From a virus, in the IMG/VR virus record IMGVR_UViG_3300021364_000058, positions 1-39,840 of that record: a DNA stretch of 39,840 nucleotides. One strand, 5' to 3'. Positions 7,564 to 14,792 of this stretch are shown piece by piece; position 1 is the first letter of the stretch; each line of letters begins with the position of its first letter. The notes under the pieces were generated by a model that ran no database searches, had not been told where the DNA came from, and was given only the letters and a program-made list of their open reading frames with translations. Made by a program: the position numbers and the translations under genes.

Positions 7564-7617
7564 ATTTTAAATATTCCTTATATAATAAATTATATATCTA
7601 TGCTATTGCGTACAATA

Positions 7618-9153
7618 CTATTTTGTGGTCCAATGGAAGGTCGCTGTCTGCGGATCAGTTGCTGTGATGCTTAACCCTTTTGCAGGTAGCACAGTACCAG
7701 AACTTATTTTATCAACAAAATCTTCGCCTGAACTTATAATGGTAAAAGTTCTAGTAGACTTGTTAATTAGCATTATGTGGTCAAAGCCATCTGTAGTTTT
7801 ATAGCTTTCGTGTTGGATAAATGTTATTGCTTTCATCAAGCCTTCGTAGCTCAAAGTAACGCCTTCTGGAGTTTGATTTACTGCTGCATCTATTAGGTTT
7901 TCATAATATTGATCTGTGCGTGAGCCTCTTACTTCTTTATAGTTACTTACTAGCTCTTGTATAAGATCATGCAAAAACTGCACTGAGTCATTCTTTGAAT
8001 AACCCGCAGCATTTAAACTTCTTTGATAATTGTCGGTACCACTTTTAGTAATACCACTTACAATACTTTTTCCTTTAAGGTCGCCTTTTCTGTGTAATTG
8101 ATTCATTACTTTCCAAAGCTTATTGTGTTCTTTTCTAAGCAGTCTTGTTACTCCAGCATGGGCAGCTTTTCCTGGCTGAATCTGTGTGCCGTTCAGTCTC
8201 CCGCCTGTTGGTGCTGTACCTTTTTTATAGTTGCCGCCTTTGATTTCATATCCTTGCCCGTCTATAATTAGGTCGCCTTTTTCTTGCGCTTTCTCTGTCG
8301 GATCACCTAGGGCAGCAAGTGCTAATTCACCTGGTCCAACATTACCCCCAGTTCCAGCAGGCATGCTGTTTAGAAGATCATTTATAATTATATTATATAC
8401 GCCTTTGTGTGTTGGATTTACATAGTCATCGATAGAGCCATGACCGCCTTCTGCTCTAACTAGATTAATCATGTTTATGACTTGACCGTCAGCGGCAGCC
8501 CTAGCAAATTCTAAAGCTTCTTCTTGTTTTAGTTCACCTGTTTTAATTTTTCGTCTAAACAAAGTATCAAAAAGATCCATAAGAGTATTTTGAGTCTTTT
8601 CTCTTGTTTTCATTTTCGATATTTCGTTTTTTGTAAATCCTGCATCTTTATAATTTGGAATTACAAAACCGTCTATTTTTTGTGCAAGTCTCGCTAGCTG
8701 TGCATCAATTGCATTCATAAATTTTACAGCGTCTGCTTCTGCTGCTGCTCTGCCTTCTGCTTTTGTTTTTTCAAATGCACCATCTACAGTAACTCTTAAT
8801 TTTGCAATAGTGTCTCTGAAAGCGCCGACAATAGGATCACAGTTAGGAACTTCGTCGCAAATCATTTGTATTTTATTATTTAATTCTTCAATAAGGGTAT
8901 ATGTTGCAACATCTTCAGTGATGGGGTCGCTAACTAAATTACCGCTTTCATGTTTGTCATGATGAACTTTATTTAATATACTGCTAGCTTTGTTAATCAT
9001 CGCCTGTATCAAACCCTTTGTTTTGATTACAAGGCTTGCATCTGTTTTAGCAGCAGTGTCTAGCTCTTTTTCGATAACTTTTAGATCAGTTTCAATTTGA
9101 TTTTCTGCTTGTTCTAGTAAAAATCTTGGTGTTGAAAAATCTGTGAATTTCAT
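7618..9153 (-). CDS. Large phage protein with a PD-(D/E)XK-like core and a capsid-targeting-like N terminus
   Basis: A 511-residue soluble protein. Residues 20-160 are largely coiled coil. The centre reads GPGELALAALG (about 273-283) then KGDLIIDGQGYEIKGG (292-307), with Asp294, Glu303 and Lys305 spaced like the D...E-x-K core of PD-(D/E)XK nucleases. A Gly-rich GRLNGTQIQPGKAA follows. The N terminus MKFTDFSTPRFLLE/Q fits a capsid-targeting peptide with an (L)-L-E cleavage site. A late-type motif lies 19 nt upstream. A packaged nuclease-fold virion protein is an inference; otherwise function is unknown. Confidence 0.6.
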   Translation of the reverse strand: MKFTDFSTPRFLLEQAENQIETDLKVIEKELDTAAKTDASLVIKTKGLIQAMINKASSILNKVHHDKHESGNLVSDPITEDVATYTLIEELNNKIQMICDEVPNCDPIVGAFRDTIAKLRVTVDGAFEKTKAEGRAAAEADAVKFMNAIDAQLARLAQKIDGFVIPNYKDAGFTKNEISKMKTREKTQNTLMDLFDTLFRRKIKTGELKQEEALEFARAAADGQVINMINLVRAEGGHGSIDDYVNPTHKGVYNIIINDLLNSMPAGTGGNVGPGELALAALGDPTEKAQEKGDLIIDGQGYEIKGGNYKKGTAPTGGRLNGTQIQPGKAAHAGVTRLLRKEHNKLWKVMNQLHRKGDLKGKSIVSGITKSGTDNYQRSLNAAGYSKNDSVQFLHDLIQELVSNYKEVRGSRTDQYYENLIDAAVNQTPEGVTLSYEGLMKAITFIQHESYKTTDGFDHIMLINKSTRTFTIISSGEDFVDKISSGTVLPAKGLSITATDPQTATFHWTTK

Positions 9154-9172
9154 ATGTAAACTCCGTATGCAG

Positions 9173-9178
9173 TATTTA
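9173..9178 (-). promoter_or_regulatory. Late-type TAAATA motif
   Basis: Minus-strand context GATAAATAC, 19 nt before the ATG of the 511-residue gene, with GGAG between. Confidence 0.55.
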
Positions 9179-9185
9179 TCGAAGT

Positions 9186-9488
9186 TTAATCATTATCCAT
9201 AGTAACGTCTAACTGAAATCCTGAATTGTTACTAATTAAAACGCACTCTAGAATTTTTTGTTCTGCTACTTCAAATGTGTAATTACCCACAGCAGCCATA
9301 CCTTCACGTTCTATTTCTTCAATACATGATTCTGCACTTTCATCTGTATGATGGAAAATACCTAAAAGTATTTCTTTTACTAGATTTCTTGGTGTAGTAT
9401 CGTTGTCAAACACATAAACCTTAAACTTAGAAGGAATAGGAGGGTTAGTTGAAATAGTTTCGTTAATGCTCACTTTTGCTTTAGTCAT
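9186..9488 (-). CDS. clpS: ClpS-like Clp protease adaptor with an altered N-degron pocket
   Basis: A 100-residue protein with the ClpS core: KFKVYVFDNDTTP, LVKEILLGIFHHTDESAES and GNYTFEVAEQKI. ClpS docks on ClpA and delivers N-end-rule substrates to ClpP. Against E. coli ClpS from memory, Asn34-Asp35 are replaced by Asp28-Asn29, Met40 by Arg34 and His66 by Glu60. The residues that hold the substrate alpha-amino group and form the pocket are therefore not conserved, although the fold and the ClpA-facing helix look intact. It may redirect or block host ClpAP. It lies behind its own late-type motif and upstream of the terminator of hsp20's unit. Confidence 0.82.
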   Translation of the reverse strand: MTKAKVSINETISTNPPIPSKFKVYVFDNDTTPRNLVKEILLGIFHHTDESAESCIEEIEREGMAAVGNYTFEVAEQKILECVLISNNSGFQLDVTMDND

Positions 9489-9505
9489 TGAATGCCTCTT
9501 TTAAG

Positions 9506-9511
9506 TATTTA
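9506..9511 (-). promoter_or_regulatory. Late-type TAAATA motif for clpS
   Basis: Minus-strand context GCTAAATAC, 17 nt before the clpS ATG, immediately downstream of the hsp20 hairpin. Confidence 0.55.
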
Positions 9512-9521
9512 GCTACAGGTG

Positions 9522-9541
9522 AAGGGGGATTGCTCCCCCTT
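9522..9541 (-). terminator. GC-rich hairpin after hsp20
   Basis: Minus strand AAGGGGGA, loop GCAA, TCCCCCTT, an 8-bp perfect stem. The U-tract is short on the minus strand. It lies between the hsp20 stop and the clpS late motif. Confidence 0.65.
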
Positions 9542-9547
9542 TTATTA

Positions 9548-9994
9548 TTACCCATCAATCAGATTGGGTTCGGTGATTGCAATCTTTTTAGGTTGCAGTT
9601 CTTCTGGTACATAACGCTTCAAATGAACGTTAAGCATACCCAGTTCAAGTGATGCACTTTCTACTTCAATATGGTCAGCAAGAGTAAATTCTCTAGTGAA
9701 ATTGCGTGAACCAATACCTTTGTGCAAATAGTCTACTTCGCCGTTAGTTTCTGGTGAAGCACCTTGTACTGTAAGTACATTTTTTTCCAAAGTAATATCT
9801 AGATCAGCCATACTGAAACCTGCAACAGCAACAGAGATAACAAATTCATCGTCTGTCACTTTGACAATATTATATGGCGGATATGAAGTAGTTTTTGAGT
9901 TCTCGAACACTCTGTCCATTTCACGGAACATTCTATCAAAACCAATAGTTGCACGGTGGAGTTGTGGTAAGTCGAGAGTAGTGTATCTTGTCAT
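9548..9994 (-). CDS. Hsp20-family small heat-shock protein
   Basis: A 148-residue alpha-crystallin-domain chaperone. NIVKVTDDEFVISVAVAGF, LDITLEKNVLTVQG and FTREFTLADHIEVESASLE then GMLNVHLKRYVPEE match the crystallin strands, including the G-x-L (GML) motif. A short IxI-like tail (KIAI) follows. It binds unfolded proteins to prevent aggregation and is very common in T4-like marine phages, where a role in virion assembly is suspected. The start MTRYTT is chosen for AAAGGAG 8 nt upstream. Its promoter carries both early and late elements (10050-10080). Confidence 0.93.
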   Translation of the reverse strand: MTRYTTLDLPQLHRATIGFDRMFREMDRVFENSKTTSYPPYNIVKVTDDEFVISVAVAGFSMADLDITLEKNVLTVQGASPETNGEVDYLHKGIGSRNFTREFTLADHIEVESASLELGMLNVHLKRYVPEELQPKKIAITEPNLIDG

Positions 9995-10020
9995 TTTTAT
10001 CTCCTTTATAAGCAAGATAT

Positions 10021-10050
10021 AATAGTGAGCCCTTTTCGGCGCTCACTATT
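10021..10050 (-). repeat. Hairpin at the 5' end of the hsp20 mRNA / terminator of the guaC operon
   Basis: A 10-bp perfect stem, AATAGTGAGC with GCTCACTATT, around a 10-nt loop. It lies downstream of the TATAAATA element, so an hsp20 transcript would begin almost directly with it. It could also end guaC transcripts, but the U-tract is poor. Confidence 0.65.
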
Positions 10051-10080
10051 ATTTATACATGGAATCACAGCGTTTGTCAA
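10050..10080 (-). promoter_or_regulatory. Superimposed early and late promoters for hsp20
   Basis: Minus strand: TTGACA (10075-10080), 17 bp, TATAAATA (10050-10057). TATAAA serves as a sigma70 -10 at ideal spacing, while the whole octamer is the exact T4 late promoter. The -35 overlaps the guaC stop codon. Confidence 0.72.
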
Positions 10081-11201
10081 TTCCCGATAGTATTTTTTTC
10101 GTATACTGCATTGTGTGTTTGTGTGCAACGCACAAAGGTTGTACACTTACTAAGTTGCTTGAGGGTTTCTGCTCCTACATACGTGCAAGTGCTTCGAATA
10201 CCGCCGAGAATATCTTGTACGGTATTTTCTACTGGGCCACGGTAGGGCACAAGAATAGTACGACCTTCTGACGAACGGTAATCTTTGAGCCCGCCAAAGT
10301 GCTTTTTGTTTGCAGTTTGACTACTCATTCCGTAGAACTTACGAAACTCTTTACGTTCGATAACCGGCTTATAAACTTCGTCTTCTTTCATATAGTAATA
10401 TTCGTTATTATGCACGTACTTAAAGATTTCTTCGCCGCCGCCTTCGTCGTGGCCAGCTAGCATCCCGCCGAGCATTACAAAGTCTGCACCCGCAGCAAAT
10501 GCTTTGGCTACATCGCCTGGAGTCGTACAACCACCATCAGCAATAATATGTCCACCAAGACCATGAGCAGCATCGGCACATTCCATGACTGCAGAAAGCT
10601 GCGGATATCCCACCCCAGTCTGAATCCTAGTAGTGCAGACGCTACCAGGACCAATACCGACTTTGATAATATCAGCTCCATTTAGAATTAACTCCTGTGT
10701 TTGATCTGCTGTAACTACGTTACCAGCAATAATAGTTTTAAAAGGATAAGTTTCACGTAGGTGTCTAATAAATTCTACAAAACGTTCTGTATAACCGTTT
10801 GCTACATCTACACAAACGAATTGCAATTTGTCTAAAACTTTTTGATGTACTTGCTCAAGTTTATCCAAATCAGCATCACCGATACCAATACTCATTGCCA
10901 CGTAAGGCTGCGGTTCTGAAAAGAAATCGGCCAGTTCTTCTGCTGAGTAAGTCTTTACCAAACAAGTAAACATTTTATGGTTGCTCAAAGTACGAGCCAT
11001 TTCAAATGTTCCCACACCGTCCATGTTAGCAGCCATGATAGGAACGCCGTTGTAATCATAGTCGTTAATACGAGCGCCTTTTGCACCTACAAAATTGTAG
11101 CTACGCTCCATAGTAACATTTTTACGAGAAGTAAGACGGCTACGCTTAGGACGAATCAGCACGTCTTTATAATCTAGTTTTACATCATTTTCTAAGTGCA
11201 T
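10077..11201 (-). CDS. guaC: GMP reductase
   Basis: A 374-residue (beta/alpha)8 enzyme of the IMPDH/GMPR family without CBS domains. [20 protein letters not shown] contains the catalytic Cys189. Also present are [45 protein letters not shown] and [10 protein letters not shown], and a C-terminal flap FYGMSS with [10 protein letters not shown]. The CTTR-IQTG and GCTTPGD reading fits GMPR rather than IMPDH. It deaminates GMP to IMP with NADPH, letting guanine from degraded host nucleic acid re-enter IMP and adenine pools. It is translationally coupled to rpsU (1-nt overlap) and lies at the end of an early operon starting near 14343. Confidence 0.92.
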   Translation of the reverse strand: MHLENDVKLDYKDVLIRPKRSRLTSRKNVTMERSYNFVGAKGARINDYDYNGVPIMAANMDGVGTFEMARTLSNHKMFTCLVKTYSAEELADFFSEPQPYVAMSIGIGDADLDKLEQVHQKVLDKLQFVCVDVANGYTERFVEFIRHLRETYPFKTIIAGNVVTADQTQELILNGADIIKVGIGPGSVCTTRIQTGVGYPQLSAVMECADAAHGLGGHIIADGGCTTPGDVAKAFAAGADFVMLGGMLAGHDEGGGEEIFKYVHNNEYYYMKEDEVYKPVIERKEFRKFYGMSSQTANKKHFGGLKDYRSSEGRTILVPYRGPVENTVQDILGGIRSTCTYVGAETLKQLSKCTTFVRCTQTHNAVYEKNTIGN

Positions 11202-11461
11202 TAGAATCCCCGTTGGGCAATATCTTTTCTAAGTTTTTTAAGATGTCGAGCACGACCAGCAGCTTTTTCACGTTTGCGCACCTGACTGGGTTTAATAAAT
11301 TCTTTACGCTGTCTAAATTCTTGGATAATGCCTTCTTCTTGAACACGCTTTTTGAACCTACGTGCTGCTCCACCAAAGTCATTATTTTTTACAACAACCT
11401 GCATGCCTTTTTTGTGTAACACTTCTCTGGCATAAGATTCTATATGTTTATTACGGGACAA
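11201..11461 (-). CDS. rpsU: Ribosomal protein bS21
   Basis: An 86-residue basic protein. [37 protein letters not shown] and [19 protein letters not shown] align with bacterial S21 over its full length; an extra 17-residue N-terminal segment precedes the core. bS21 sits near the anti-Shine-Dalgarno end of 16S rRNA on the 30S platform and exchanges readily, so a phage copy can change which mRNAs are initiated. Phage bS21 has been reported in SAR11 myophages. It overlaps the upstream gene by 11 nt and guaC by 1 nt. Confidence 0.95.
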   Translation of the reverse strand: MSRNKHIESYAREVLHKKGMQVVVKNNDFGGAARRFKKRVQEEGIIQEFRQRKEFIKPSQVRKREKAAGRARHLKKLRKDIAQRGF

Positions 11462-11834
11462 TTAAACCTCCTATCTTTTCAATTAATTGGTCATAACTAT
11501 ATAGCTGCTTTCTACTAAGCATAGTATAAAATACATTGTTACCTTGTGTCAACCAGTATGTATTTGATTTAGATAAAATATATCCATCAATTACTCTTAC
11601 TTGTGGATCAGAATTATCCATATCGTAAAACACAAGATTACTCTGATCGATACATGACATAAGCCAATCAGGATCATGCTCTTGCGGCTCATACATATAC
11701 ACTGTGATATTTTCATCCACAGTTTTTAAATACTCACTTAACAAGTTTTTCACTTCTGCTCTAGGATAAATCAAAAGCAGTTTGATACTATCATCATAAA
11801 TCTTGTCAGGTGGTGTCGCTACTGCGATTTCCAT
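11451..11834 (-). CDS. Conserved-looking phage protein, unknown (127 aa)
   Basis: A 127-residue acidic protein with alternating strands and helices, for example IKLLLIYPRAEVKNLLSEYL, SNLVFYDMDNSD and YWLTQGNNVFYTML. It resembles a Rossmann-like or receiver-type layout but lacks a diagnostic motif. It overlaps the large membrane-protein gene by 29 nt and rpsU by 11 nt. Function is unknown. Confidence 0.6.
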   Translation of the reverse strand: MEIAVATPPDKIYDDSIKLLLIYPRAEVKNLLSEYLKTVDENITVYMYEPQEHDPDWLMSCIDQSNLVFYDMDNSDPQVRVIDGYILSKSNTYWLTQGNNVFYTMLSRKQLYSYDQLIEKIGGLIVP

Positions 11835-13533
11835 TTCTTATTTTGTTCCAAATTGAATTTTCGTTTTGTTCATCGTTTTGTTTGTATTCATAGTGTTCAG
11901 GATCCCACGGAAGATAATCAATTTTTTGTCTTAGGTAAGCAGTCTTATATTCCTTCAAAGTGTTATCAGGATGTTCTGCTTTCCATGCACGTTTATTTTG
12001 GTTCCAATTATCGTCATTTTCTTCTAAGTATTCTATCTCTTCAAGAGTTAGTCGTTTTGATTCTGCCGATGATCCTATAATTTTTTTTTTGTGATGTGCT
12101 TCTGCAAATTCTTCTAAAGGAATAGGATTGCCATCTTTGTCATATTCTACTTCAACTTCATGAACCTGTACGCTGGGTTCTTTGCCTTCTTCTTTCTCAA
12201 CTGCTTCTTCAAGACTGTCTTGAAAATCAGAAAATAGACTGCCTACGTGCGGATTTACTTCTTTTGCTTGAACTTCATCATCCGAATCACTGATCTCCGT
12301 TGTCTCATTGACTTGGTCAATAGTTTCTTTGTTGTCTTCTTCTTCATTTAATTTTTCAGTTTTTTTTTGAGCTCTGTTTTCTCTAGCAAAGTTAAAAGTA
12401 TACTGAGATGCAATAAGCAATAGAACTGCTAGCGGATCAAACACAAAGATAATAATAACAATTACCCAACGCACAGCTTCTTCTAAAAGATTCTGTGTTG
12501 CATTTTCTCCATATATAAATTCTGCAATGTATCGAATCGGTCCAACTTCGGCCTCTAACTTGCGATACTCACTTTGTAGTTCAAATTTTTCATCAGTAAG
12601 CTTATCTATTTCGTCGCTCGCTTCATTGATACGCACACGCTGCTCGGATATCAATGCAGATAAGTTTGCTTGATCACTAGTTGCAAGTTGCTCACTGTAA
12701 GTTGTAATTAATTGATTAGATCTATCAATTTCCGCTTGAACACTACTTCTAATTCTGTCAATTTCACGTCTTGCATTTGTAACAATTGGATCATTAGGTA
12801 CAAACTCAAGTTTTGTAAGTAACTTTGATCTATCTTCTGCTTTTGCTTCTTGCCATTCTGCTGCTGCTCGTTGACTACGTGTACCCCAACGTCCGTCAGC
12901 TGACACACCAATCATAGTTTGTGCAAGTGCAATTTCACCGTTGCTCAAATGTCCTTCTAATTTGACAAGTTCTGCATCAATACGAGAAATTTGATCTTCG
13001 ATGCTTTGAGACTTACTGGCGATAATTGCCTGTTGTTCGTCGATTTGTGGTTGAATTCTTGCTAGTGCAGCATTGATACGTTGCTGCTCAACTTCAATTT
13101 GATTTTGAATGTTTTGCTGACCTGTAGAACCAGTGGTTTCTAATTGAGTAATACGTTGATTTGCTGTATCAATGATGCTTTGTTCAGCTTGAATTTTCAG
13201 TTCAAGTCTTTCAATCTGTGCAAAACTTTGATCACTTGCTGCTGTTTGTTCAATGTGAGCTTTTGATAAAAAACCAAAAATACCCATAGAAGTAATGAAC
13301 ATAAGCACAAACACTGCACTAGACAAATATAGCTTCAACCACCAAGTTGCCCTGCCCCAGTAATTATGTAGCCACACTGCTGTTACAAGTTTACCTACCT
13401 CTAACACTACGCCCATAATAATAATAGGAATAGCTGCCGCTGCAAAGATTGCAACCAAGCCTGCAACAGAATACCAAATTGCAACCGAACTAATACTAAG
13501 TGCCGTAATTAAAACTAAAATTCCAAACCACAT
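11806..13533 (-). CDS. Large coiled-coil membrane protein with a peptidoglycan-binding-like motif
   Basis: A 575-residue protein. Three hydrophobic helices lie in residues 1-90 (1-17, 21-50, 66-88) and another span at about 352-376. In between is a long coiled coil (95-345) rich in Gln, Glu and Ile. At 199-228 the coil is interrupted by IALAQTMIGVSADGRWGT..SQRAAAEWQ, which matches the 'Q..LGV..DG.WG..T..A...FQ' pattern of PG_binding_1 repeats. The C-terminal 200 residues are acidic and cytoplasmic-looking. It may span or brace the envelope. The ATG is only 4 nt after a TAAATA hexamer and lacks an SD. Confidence 0.65.
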   Translation of the reverse strand: MWFGILVLITALSISSVAIWYSVAGLVAIFAAAAIPIIIMGVVLEVGKLVTAVWLHNYWGRATWWLKLYLSSAVFVLMFITSMGIFGFLSKAHIEQTAASDQSFAQIERLELKIQAEQSIIDTANQRITQLETTGSTGQQNIQNQIEVEQQRINAALARIQPQIDEQQAIIASKSQSIEDQISRIDAELVKLEGHLSNGEIALAQTMIGVSADGRWGTRSQRAAAEWQEAKAEDRSKLLTKLEFVPNDPIVTNARREIDRIRSSVQAEIDRSNQLITTYSEQLATSDQANLSALISEQRVRINEASDEIDKLTDEKFELQSEYRKLEAEVGPIRYIAEFIYGENATQNLLEEAVRWVIVIIIFVFDPLAVLLLIASQYTFNFARENRAQKKTEKLNEEEDNKETIDQVNETTEISDSDDEVQAKEVNPHVGSLFSDFQDSLEEAVEKEEGKEPSVQVHEVEVEYDKDGNPIPLEEFAEAHHKKKIIGSSAESKRLTLEEIEYLEENDDNWNQNKRAWKAEHPDNTLKEYKTAYLRQKIDYLPWDPEHYEYKQNDEQNENSIWNKIRNGNRSSDTT

Positions 13534-13537
13534 ACTA

Positions 13538-13543
13538 TATTTA
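13538..13543 (-). promoter_or_regulatory. Late-type TAAATA motif abutting a start codon
   Basis: Minus-strand context GGAATAAATATAGT then ATG. The hexamer ends 4 nt before the ATG of the 575-residue gene, so a transcript starting here would be leaderless or nearly so. Confidence 0.35.
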
Positions 13544-13549
13544 TTCCAT

Positions 13550-13825
13550 CTATTTGTACAAAACTGGAAACTCTTCTTTTAAAAGAGCTTGCAATTTATC
13601 TAAATCTTCATATGTCATATTTTCTCTATCATATCCTAAACGTTTCATTTCGTCTAATAATGCTCGACGGCGTGTATTTTCTCTTTGGACATAAGCATTG
13701 TGATAAAGTTCTTTCACCTTACTGAAAATATTTTTGAATACATTCGGAAACAAAAAATACGCTCCGATAATCCAAGGCAACAATGTAAAAATTATCGTAA
13801 TTATTTCTATAGCTAAGGTAATCAT
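13550..13825 (-). CDS. Small membrane-anchored phage protein (91 aa)
   Basis: The N-terminal hydrophobic segment (MITLAIEIITIIFTLLPWII, about residues 1-27) anchors a charged helical domain (about 35-91). It lies between two co-oriented genes and overlaps the upstream one by 4 nt. No family was recognised; its position before the coiled-coil membrane protein suggests a shared envelope role. Confidence 0.65.
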   Translation of the reverse strand: MITLAIEIITIIFTLLPWIIGAYFLFPNVFKNIFSKVKELYHNAYVQRENTRRRALLDEMKRLGYDRENMTYEDLDKLQALLKEEFPVLYK

Positions 13826-14094
13826 GATCTAGTATCCTTACGCTCATGTGGTTTAAGTTCTCCAGGAAGAACATATCCTAATTCTTCTTCAACTTCATCT
13901 TTGGCAACAGTGTTGTCTTCGATCCTTTCAACAAAGAAGTCTTCAGTCAACCAACGTAGATCATTGGTTTCGACTGATCTAAGAAGTACATCGCCAAAAG
14001 TGCCTTTGCGCTTTTCAACAACGAGCCACTGTGTGCCGTGTTGCTTAATCCGTTGCTTGCCTTTTTTAGTACGTCCGGTTAAATGGTAAATCAT
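13822..14094 (-). CDS. Phage protein of unknown function (90 aa)
   Basis: A 90-residue soluble protein, basic at the N terminus (IYHLTGRTKKGKQRIKQHG) and acidic toward the C terminus. No domain was recognised. It overlaps its neighbours by 4 and 1 nt in the guaC operon. Confidence 0.65.
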   Translation of the reverse strand: MIYHLTGRTKKGKQRIKQHGTQWLVVEKRKGTFGDVLLRSVETNDLRWLTEDFFVERIEDNTVAKDEVEEELGYVLPGELKPHERKDTRS

Positions 14095-14282
14095 TAGTCA
14101 ACCTCTTTTAACACGTCAAGAAGGGGCATATGTCTCTTCGACATTTCAACCTCTTTAATAAGAAATCGAGTATCAGGATTCATTTCTTTTAGAACCATCA
14201 TCAGTTCAGCAGCATTACCCGGACAGGTTTCTTTACTTACAATTTGCAACCAAGAAACATTCACTACCCACCATTCAGTCAT
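14094..14282 (-). CDS. Small phage protein, first gene of the guaC operon (62 aa)
   Basis: A 62-residue protein starting MTEWWVVNVSWLQIVSKETC. An AAGAGG ribosome site lies 7 nt before the ATG, and the consensus early promoter lies just upstream. No family was recognised. Confidence 0.65.
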   Translation of the reverse strand: MTEWWVVNVSWLQIVSKETCPGNAAELMMVLKEMNPDTRFLIKEVEMSKRHMPLLDVLKEVD

Positions 14283-14311
14283 TTGTATAACCTCTTTGCT
14301 TTTGTTATGGT

Positions 14312-14343
14312 ATTATAGTAGCACCACTAGGCTGAGTTGTCAA
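14312..14343 (-). promoter_or_regulatory. Early sigma70-type promoter of the guaC-rpsU operon
   Basis: Minus strand: -35 TTGACA (14338-14343), 17 bp, TACTAT (14315-14320), which overlaps a TATAAT (14312-14317). The -35 overlaps the stop of the upstream gene. Confidence 0.75.
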
Positions 14344-14723
14344 CCTCTGCGCATCTTAGAAATTTCAGCAGCGTCTTCTTGGCTGAACACAGGAACCATA
14401 TTGCTCTTATGCATAGTAGCAATTCCAAGCAGCTTACGGGCACCATTGTATGTTTTTGGCTGTGCAGGAGCTGCATGGCCGCCAGCACCTGTGCCCATAC
14501 TTGGTGATTTATTGCCCTGTCGTTCGTGACTGCGATCACGCTCAAATGGAAGTGTGTTGACTGGCTTCTTTTTGCGGGACTTTAGTTGATCGGGGTGTGT
14601 GCCCATCTTGCGCAGCCATTTGTCATGTGCTACTGCTGCTTCACGATCATTTTTAGTAAGACCACGTGTCTTACGATTCTTAGTGTTAGTGGTATTCATA
14701 CCACGTACAAGATGCATAGTCAT
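14340..14723 (-). CDS. Basic phage protein, unknown (127 aa)
   Basis: A 127-residue, Lys/Arg-rich, probably largely disordered protein. The C-terminal segment YNGARKLLGIATMHKSNMVP then SQEDAAEISKMRR looks conserved, as in short proteins of marine T4-like and podophages. Function is unknown. Its SD (AGAGGAG) is part of the 3' arm of the hairpin at 14727-14770, and its promoter lies inside that hairpin. Confidence 0.7.
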   Translation of the reverse strand: MTMHLVRGMNTTNTKNRKTRGLTKNDREAAVAHDKWLRKMGTHPDQLKSRKKKPVNTLPFERDRSHERQGNKSPSMGTGAGGHAAPAQPKTYNGARKLLGIATMHKSNMVPVFSQEDAAEISKMRRG

Positions 14724-14726
14724 AAA

Positions 14727-14770
14727 AAAACTGCTCCTCTAACTGTTTATTAGTATAAAGGAGCAGTTTT
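14727..14770 (-). terminator. Terminator hairpin containing the next gene's -10 and SD
   Basis: Minus strand AAAACTGCTCC, 22-nt loop, GGAGCAGTTTTTTT. The 11-bp stem with U-tract ends the outer-membrane-protein transcript. The -10 of the following gene lies at the edge of the loop and that gene's GGAG SD is in the 3' arm. Confidence 0.82.
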
Positions 14771-14780
14771 AAAAAGTCAA
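14752..14780 (-). promoter_or_regulatory. Early promoter nested in the terminator
   Basis: Minus strand: -35 TTGACT (14775-14780), 17 bp, -10 TATACT (14752-14757). Transcription would start in the hairpin loop and so lack the 5' arm. Confidence 0.72.
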
Positions 14781-14792
14781 TTGAAATTTATT

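Noticed and set aside
7567-7574. TTAAATAT on the plus strand near the peroxiredoxin start
   Set aside because: Wrong orientation for the gene; chance match in an AT-rich gap.
10077-11201. IMP dehydrogenase
   Set aside because: There are no CBS domains, and the CTTR..TGVGYPQ and GCTTPGD segments read as GMP reductase.
11853-12080. Plus-strand open frame inside the 575-residue gene
   Set aside because: Low-complexity shadow of the minus-strand coding sequence with no ribosome site.
12080-12090. Frameshift at a run of ten T in the 575-residue gene
   Set aside because: The frame continues through the run with sensible acidic and helical sequence on both sides.
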